The position numbers and the translations under genes are program-made. From assembly GCA_030646555.1 (NCBI GenBank), contig JAUSKP010000057.1, forward strand, positions 1 to 31,996: a DNA stretch of 31,996 nt, written 5' to 3'. Positions within the stretch are counted from its first letter, which is position 1; each line of letters begins with the position of its first letter. This stretch comes from a bacterium (GTDB taxonomy: Bacteria > Patescibacteriota > Minisyncoccia > UBA6257 > 02-FULL-45-10c). This document shows positions 28,935 to 31,996 of the stretch, piece after piece. The notes beneath the pieces are model-generated. The model did not search any database, was not told the DNA's origin, and saw only the letters and a list, made by a program, of their open reading frames with translations.

Positions 28935-29008
28935 TTATCATGAGCTTGCTTGTAGTGAGCTTAGTCGAACTGCCGAATGGCTTGCCTTTGCCTACCCGCA
29001 GGCAGGGA
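28935..29008. repeat. Two short repeats before palindrome copy C
   Basis: GAGCTTGCTTGTAGTGAGCT with GTCGAAC belongs to the CTTCGAC/GAGCT repeat family. TGCCTACCCGCAGGCA is a small palindrome. No gene. Confidence 0.5.
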
Positions 29009-29012
29009 ATTA

Positions 29013-29044
29013 TCATTCTTATGTTCTCAAGAACATAAGAATGA
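29013..29044. promoter_or_regulatory. Palindrome copy C
   Basis: TCATTCTTATGTTCT, CA, AGAACATAAGAATGA: perfect 15-bp arms. Its centre CA is the reverse of TG in copies A and B, so it lies in the opposite orientation. It shares flanks GGGAATT and GAAAAG with copy D. It lies about 100 bp before the glycosylase-like gene. Confidence 0.8.
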
Positions 29045-29071
29045 AAAGAGGGGGTGAGAATTTTGAATTAT

Positions 29072-29108
29072 TAAACGCCCCACGGTTCGTGAGGCGTTTA
29101 GGTTTTAT
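29072..29108 (+). terminator. TAAACGCC hairpin 1
   Basis: TAAACGCCCCAC (29072-29083) pairs with GTGAGGCGTTTA (29089-29100), one mismatch, then GGTTTTATT. Nearly identical hairpins lie at 29562-29590 and 30362-30390. Preceded by TTTTGAATTAT as at 30351. Confidence 0.7.
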
Positions 29109-29147
29109 TCTAAAATCTTGATTTTTTATGCTATCTTTAATCAAACT

Positions 29148-29558
29148 ATGCAAACCTTTCTCCCTTATTCTGATTTTAAAAAATCTGCTTTAGTGCTGGA
29201 CAACAAGCGGCTCGGCAAACAGCGCGTGGAAACTTTACAGCTCTTGAAAGCGCTGGCAATACCTGGGTATGGCTGGCGGAATCATCCTGCTTGTAAAATG
29301 TGGCATGGTTGTGCGCCCGCACTTGCCGAATATGGTCTTGCTGTTTGCGCGGAGTGGAAACACCGTGGTTTTCGGGATACTTGTGAGGAAAAAATTCAGG
29401 CGCTTTGCCCTCAACAGCCGTTACGATATCCAGCTTGGTTAGGAAATTATGCCTTCCACCGAAGTCACCGTTCAAATTTGCTCCGGAAAAATTCTTCTTA
29501 TTATCGAACATTTTGGCCGAAACTCACCCCAGCGCTTCCTTATATCTGGCCAATATAA
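29148..29558 (+). CDS. MSMEG_6728/pyrimidine-dimer-glycosylase-like protein
   Basis: A 136-residue protein resembling the MSMEG_6728 family, related to the Pyr_excise (DenV-like) group that cuts UV-induced pyrimidine dimers; recalled similarity. Family features: start MQTFLPYSDFKKSALVLDNKRLGKQRVETLQLLKAL, then YGWRNHPACKMWHGCAPALAEYGLAVCAEWKHRGFRDTC. The N-terminal T/R/E residues (RLGKQRVE) are where DenV has its active-site cluster. The C-terminal part (YPAWLGNYAFHRSHRSNLLRKNSSYYRTFWP) is basic. ATG 29148 is chosen because the family begins there; the frame extends upstream only to 29118. The gene sits between two near-identical TAAACGCC hairpins and after palindrome copy C. Confidence 0.8.
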   Translation: MQTFLPYSDFKKSALVLDNKRLGKQRVETLQLLKALAIPGYGWRNHPACKMWHGCAPALAEYGLAVCAEWKHRGFRDTCEEKIQALCPQQPLRYPAWLGNYAFHRSHRSNLLRKNSSYYRTFWPKLTPALPYIWPI

Positions 29559-29561
29559 ATT

Positions 29562-29598
29562 TAAACGCCTCACGAGTCGTGAGGCGTTTAGGTTTATC
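29562..29598. terminator. TAAACGCC hairpin 2
   Basis: Perfect 12-bp stem TAAACGCCTCAC (29562-29573) with GTGAGGCGTTTA (29579-29590), loop GAGTC, followed by GGTTTATC. Terminates the glycosylase-like gene. Confidence 0.8.
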
Positions 29599-29615
29599 AA
29601 TTTAGGGCTAAAACA

Positions 29616-29633
29616 ATCCGTCAGCTGACGGAT
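29616..29633 (-). terminator. Palindrome at the end of the kinase gene
   Basis: ATCCGTCAGCTGACGGAT, a perfect 18-bp palindrome covering the stop codon of the minus-strand gene. The T-tract after it on that strand (TTGTTTT) is weak. Confidence 0.55.
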
Positions 29634-30136
29634 GTCTTAGGGAATTTATTTAAAATTTTGTTTGCAATAAGCGCCGGCTCAATCTTTGAATCGCTAAATA
29701 CTTGTTCGTCGGCAACCTTATGTAATACCCTCCAATATTTTTCAATGTTTTTGCGGCTTATTTTGTACGCAACGTCCGGAATATTCCTTAGCCTATTTCT
29801 TTCAATACAAGTATTTAACGGGGGATAGAGCAAAAAAGAATGCAAAGTATAATTATATTTGTCTGCCAGCTTTTTATATTGGACATAACGATCTTTTTTG
29901 GAAGAATGAACATCTGCGATAATCGTTCTTTTTCTTCGCATTAGTTTTTCGGCAAGGAAAAGAGCTGTCTCAAAGGCAAGACTACTTCTCCATTTTGGCG
30001 TCTTTGTCCTTTCTATGGTTCTTTTGAGAACATCCTCGTCAATTAAACTGGAATTGTTATTTCTTTCAAATAGTAATTTGGCGACAGTGCTTTTGCCGGA
30101 ACAAATGGGCCCCCTGATTAAAATAATTTTCTTCAT
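29621..30136 (-). CDS. P-loop kinase (AAA_33/zeta-toxin-like fold)
   Basis: Small P-loop NTPase of 171 residues, probably a kinase of a small molecule or RNA end. Walker A is GPICSGKST (9-17) right after the first strand KKIILIR. A conserved-type Asp follows in SLIDEDVLKRTIER, a Walker-B-like strand TIIADVHSSKKDR (about 72-84), and a lid-like basic region CIERNRLRN (about 110-118) with R residues for phosphate. This fits the AAA_33/zeta family rather than adenylate kinase. Substrate unknown; no epsilon-type antitoxin is seen. Minus strand, with TATAAC 6 bases before the ATG, hence probably leaderless. Confidence 0.78.
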   Translation of the reverse strand: MKKIILIRGPICSGKSTVAKLLFERNNNSSLIDEDVLKRTIERTKTPKWRSSLAFETALFLAEKLMRRKRTIIADVHSSKKDRYVQYKKLADKYNYTLHSFLLYPPLNTCIERNRLRNIPDVAYKISRKNIEKYWRVLHKVADEQVFSDSKIEPALIANKILNKFPKTSVS

Positions 30137-30193
30137 ATCTTTGTTATAAATAAAACAAAGCTCAAGGTGTAAAGGTTTTAGGCTTGTTTGAAG

Positions 30194-30390
30194 GGAATTG
30201 TCATTCTTACGTTCTCAAGAACGTAGGAATGAAAAGGGAGGGAGGGGTAAGAAGGATGCTTCGACAGGGGCTTCGACTGAGCTCGCCCGAACGTCCTCAG
30301 CGCAAGATAAAAAAAGGTGGGCGCTGTTGGAGTTTTTGGAGATGGGAGTTTTTTGAATTATTAAACGCCTCATGAGTCGTGAGGCGTTTA
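30194..30390. repeat. Copy D element with internal insertion
   Basis: Palindrome TCATTCTTACGTTCT, CA, AGAACGTAGGAATGA (30201-30232, one wobble) has the same flanks as copy C. It ends with TTTTGAATTAT and the TAAACGCC hairpin 3 (30362-30390), also as in copy C. Between them copy C has about 16 bp and copy D about 120 bp, including GCTTCGACAGGGGCTTCGAC-type repeats (30258-30290). No gene; 30137-30496 is otherwise only repeats and the next promoter. Confidence 0.7.
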
Positions 30391-30456
30391 GGGGTGGTCG
30401 GATTTGGTTTTTTGCTTTGCCCGTCCATAGCTCCGTCCTCGGAGGCGACGGAGGGT

Positions 30457-30486
30457 TTGTCCCGAGCATTGTCGAGGGGGTATAAT
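30457..30486 (+). promoter_or_regulatory. PIF1-like helicase promoter built on a repeat
   Basis: TTGTCC (30457-30462), 18-bp spacer, TATAAT (30481-30486), ATG 10 bases further. The -35 and most of the spacer (CCGAGCATTGTCGAGG) are a member of the same repeat family as in the lemA promoter. Confidence 0.65.
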
Positions 30487-30496
30487 ATTAAGCGAT

Positions 30497-31996
30497 ATGA
30501 TCCAATCGCAAGCGCTTTCAATACTTAAAACCGGCGCCAATGTTTTTTTGACCGGCGAGCCGGGATCCGGTAAAACACATGTGATAAATGAATATGTGGC
30601 ATATTTGCGCGAGCGGGGTATTGAGCCGGCAATCACGGCCTCTACAGGCATTGCTGCGACCCATATAGGCGGCGCGACTGTCCATTCTTGGAGCGGTATT
30701 GGCATTAAAACAAAATTAGACAAACACGATCTTAATAAAATAATTTCAAAAGATTATATCGCAAAACGAGTTCGGCGCGCGAAAGTTCTTATAATAGACG
30801 AGGTATCCATGCTTCTTCCCGAAACATTTTCCGCAGTTGATGCTGTTTGCCGTGAAATTAAACAAGATCAGAAACCGTTCGGCGGTATGCAGGTGGTGCT
30901 TGTCGGAGATTTTTTTCAATTGCCGCCAATTAAAAGAATGAATCCGGAGAACGACGAGCAGGGCGAGCTTCTTGCCGAATCGTCAGCGCTTTTTGTTTAT
31001 GACTCTTCTGTGTGGAAGCGTCTGGATCCGACCGTTTGTTATCTTACCGAGCAATATAGACAGGATGATAAAGATTTTCTTTCAGTGCTTTCGGCGATTC
31101 GAAATAATACTTTTTGCGAAGATCATTTGTGCCATCTTGAAACTAGAAAAATTGAAATTGAAACTGTGCCCAAAGGAGCCCCTAAATTATTTTCACACAA
31201 CGTCGATGTAGACCGCGTTAATAACGATATGCTTGCCAAGCTTCCTGGCGAGTCTAAATTATTTACTATGTCTTTTCATGGCTTGGATAAACTCGTCCCT
31301 GTGCTTATAAAGGGCTGTTTGTCGCCGGAAAATCTTTGTCTCAAAATTGGCGCAGCGGTGATGTTTACAAAAAATGATCAAAAAGGAAAATTTGTAAATG
31401 GCACGCTTGGTATAGTTGAAGGATTTGATGGGTATAGCAAGCATCCGATTGTAAAAATACGAAATGGAAGGCGAATTGAAGTGGAGCCGACGGATTGGAT
31501 GGTAGAGGAAAACGGCCAAGTGCGCGCGAGGATCACACAATTTCCATTGCGTCTTGCTTGGGCTATTACGGTGCATAAAAGCCAGGGGATGAGTCTAGAC
31601 GAGGCAGTGATGGATCTGAGCAGTGTTTTTGAGTTTGGGCAGGGCTATGTCGCGCTTTCACGCGTTCGGAGACTTTCGGGATTGTATTTGCTTGGATGGA
31701 ACAAGCGCGCATTTCAGGTGCATCCGGAAATTTTAGAAAAAGACAAAGATTTTCGCGCGGCATCGGAAAGTATCCAAGATGAATTTTCCGAAATTTCTCA
31801 GATCAAACTTCAAAAAATGCAGGAAGATTTTATTACGGTTAATGGCGGAAACAATATTGTTGGCCAAACAATTCCCAAAACATTCAGCAAAAAGGGGGAT
31901 GGAGCCGACGTAAATCTGGAAAAGATGAGAGAAACACATCCTAACGCCTATCGGCCGTGGAGCGAGGCGTTAGATAAAAAATTGAAAGAAGATTTT
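30497..31996 (+). CDS. PIF1-like superfamily 1B DNA helicase (3' end outside the window)
   Basis: ATP-dependent 5'-3' DNA helicase; 500 residues are in the window and the frame is open at its end. Motifs: Walker A GEPGSGKTH (20-28), Ia TASTGIAATHIGGATVHSW (48-66), II LIIDEVSML (98-106), III LVGDFFQLPP (135-144), IV-like CYLTEQYRQDD, V ITVHKSQGMSLD, VI YVALSRVRRLSGL. This order and the DEVSML and GDFFQLPP forms mark the PIF1 group, which resolves G-quadruplexes, R-loops and stalled forks in other organisms. Motif VI is followed by a charged helical region that may link to a further domain beyond the window. Start ATG 30497 fits a -10 box 10 bases upstream; no SD. Confidence 0.93.
   Translation, partial: MIQSQALSILKTGANVFLTGEPGSGKTHVINEYVAYLRERGIEPAITASTGIAATHIGGATVHSWSGIGIKTKLDKHDLNKIISKDYIAKRVRRAKVLIIDEVSMLLPETFSAVDAVCREIKQDQKPFGGMQVVLVGDFFQLPPIKRMNPENDEQGELLAESSALFVYDSSVWKRLDPTVCYLTEQYRQDDKDFLSVLSAIRNNTFCEDHLCHLETRKIEIETVPKGAPKLFSHNVDVDRVNNDMLAKLPGESKLFTMSFHGLDKLVPVLIKGCLSPENLCLKIGAAVMFTKNDQKGKFVNGTLGIVEGFDGYSKHPIVKIRNGRRIEVEPTDWMVEENGQVRARITQFPLRLAWAITVHKSQGMSLDEAVMDLSSVFEFGQGYVALSRVRRLSGLYLLGWNKRAFQVHPEILEKDKDFRAASESIQDEFSEISQIKLQKMQEDFITVNGGNNIVGQTIPKTFSKKGDGADVNLEKMRETHPNAYRPWSEALDKKLKEDF

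Noticed and set aside
30184..30375. Small ORF of 63 codons in the copy D element
   Set aside because: It is made of palindrome and repeat sequence, has no SD, and shows no protein-like composition.
1..31996. CRISPR array, rRNA operon, tmRNA, retron or diversity-generating retroelement
   Set aside because: I looked for regularly spaced direct repeats, rRNA-like blocks, a tmRNA tag frame and reverse-transcriptase motifs and saw none. The repeats are dispersed palindromes.

Overview
The window looks like a chromosomal segment of a Candidate Phyla Radiation (Patescibacteria, Parcubacteria-like) bacterium. This is inferred from its AT-rich DNA (GC roughly 40% by eye), a ComEC split into a channel protein and a separate metallo-beta-lactamase protein, DUF5663- and DUF5667-type proteins, a lysine-rich sigma-70, tRNAs without encoded CCA, and many short palindromic repeats between and inside genes. 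No database search was possible; names rest on motifs read in the translations.

Layout. 1-3600: small DUF5663-like protein, comEC plus its MBL partner, a nested repeat, and ndk. 3600-4260: two DnaA-box-like sites, a 6S-like small RNA and an unknown Shine-Dalgarno (SD)-led gene. 4262-6625 (minus): APC permease fused to USP domains. 6700-7890: tRNA-Pro(GGG) and an AEC transporter. 7900-10670: DsbA-like, VKOR, DoxX and trpS. 10680-11100: a palindromic element and rpmB (minus). 11213-14520: dnaG and rpoD. 14643-18035: a secreted DUF5667 protein, a nucleotidyltransferase carrying repeat insertions, a PD-(D/E)XK-like small protein, and an RdgB-type NTP pyrophosphatase. 18032-20344: CIRCE, groES, groEL. 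20465-22389: a small unknown gene and two tandem caspase-like proteases. 22467-25273: lemA, a TPM-domain protein, a DEAD-box helicase. 25315-26183 (minus): SdpI-like protein and tRNA-Ser(GGA). 26334-28494: Fic/Doc protein, VTT and YjdF-like membrane proteins, and an ArsR-like regulator. 28522-31996: tspO, a pyrimidine-dimer glycosylase-like gene, a P-loop kinase (minus) and a PIF1-type helicase cut by the window end.

Themes. (1) Most genes have a -10 box only about 6-10 bp before the start codon and no SD sequence, so leaderless or near-leaderless mRNAs look normal. Five genes of unknown or protease-like type (starts 3890, 17031, 20465, 20927, 21679) instead carry strong SDs and mostly their own hairpin terminators. 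(2) Palindromic repeats are nested, lie inside open reading frames as in-frame peptides, and in two places supply a -35 box. (3) A 32-bp palindrome occurs four times around the ArsR-like regulator, tspO and the glycosylase-like gene, which may be a small UV/light or oxidative-stress regulon. (4) groES/groEL carries a CIRCE operator, and a hairpin closes over the groEL start codon. The most unusual items are the tandem caspase-like pair with a shared leader motif, the palindrome family, and the groEL start-codon hairpin.
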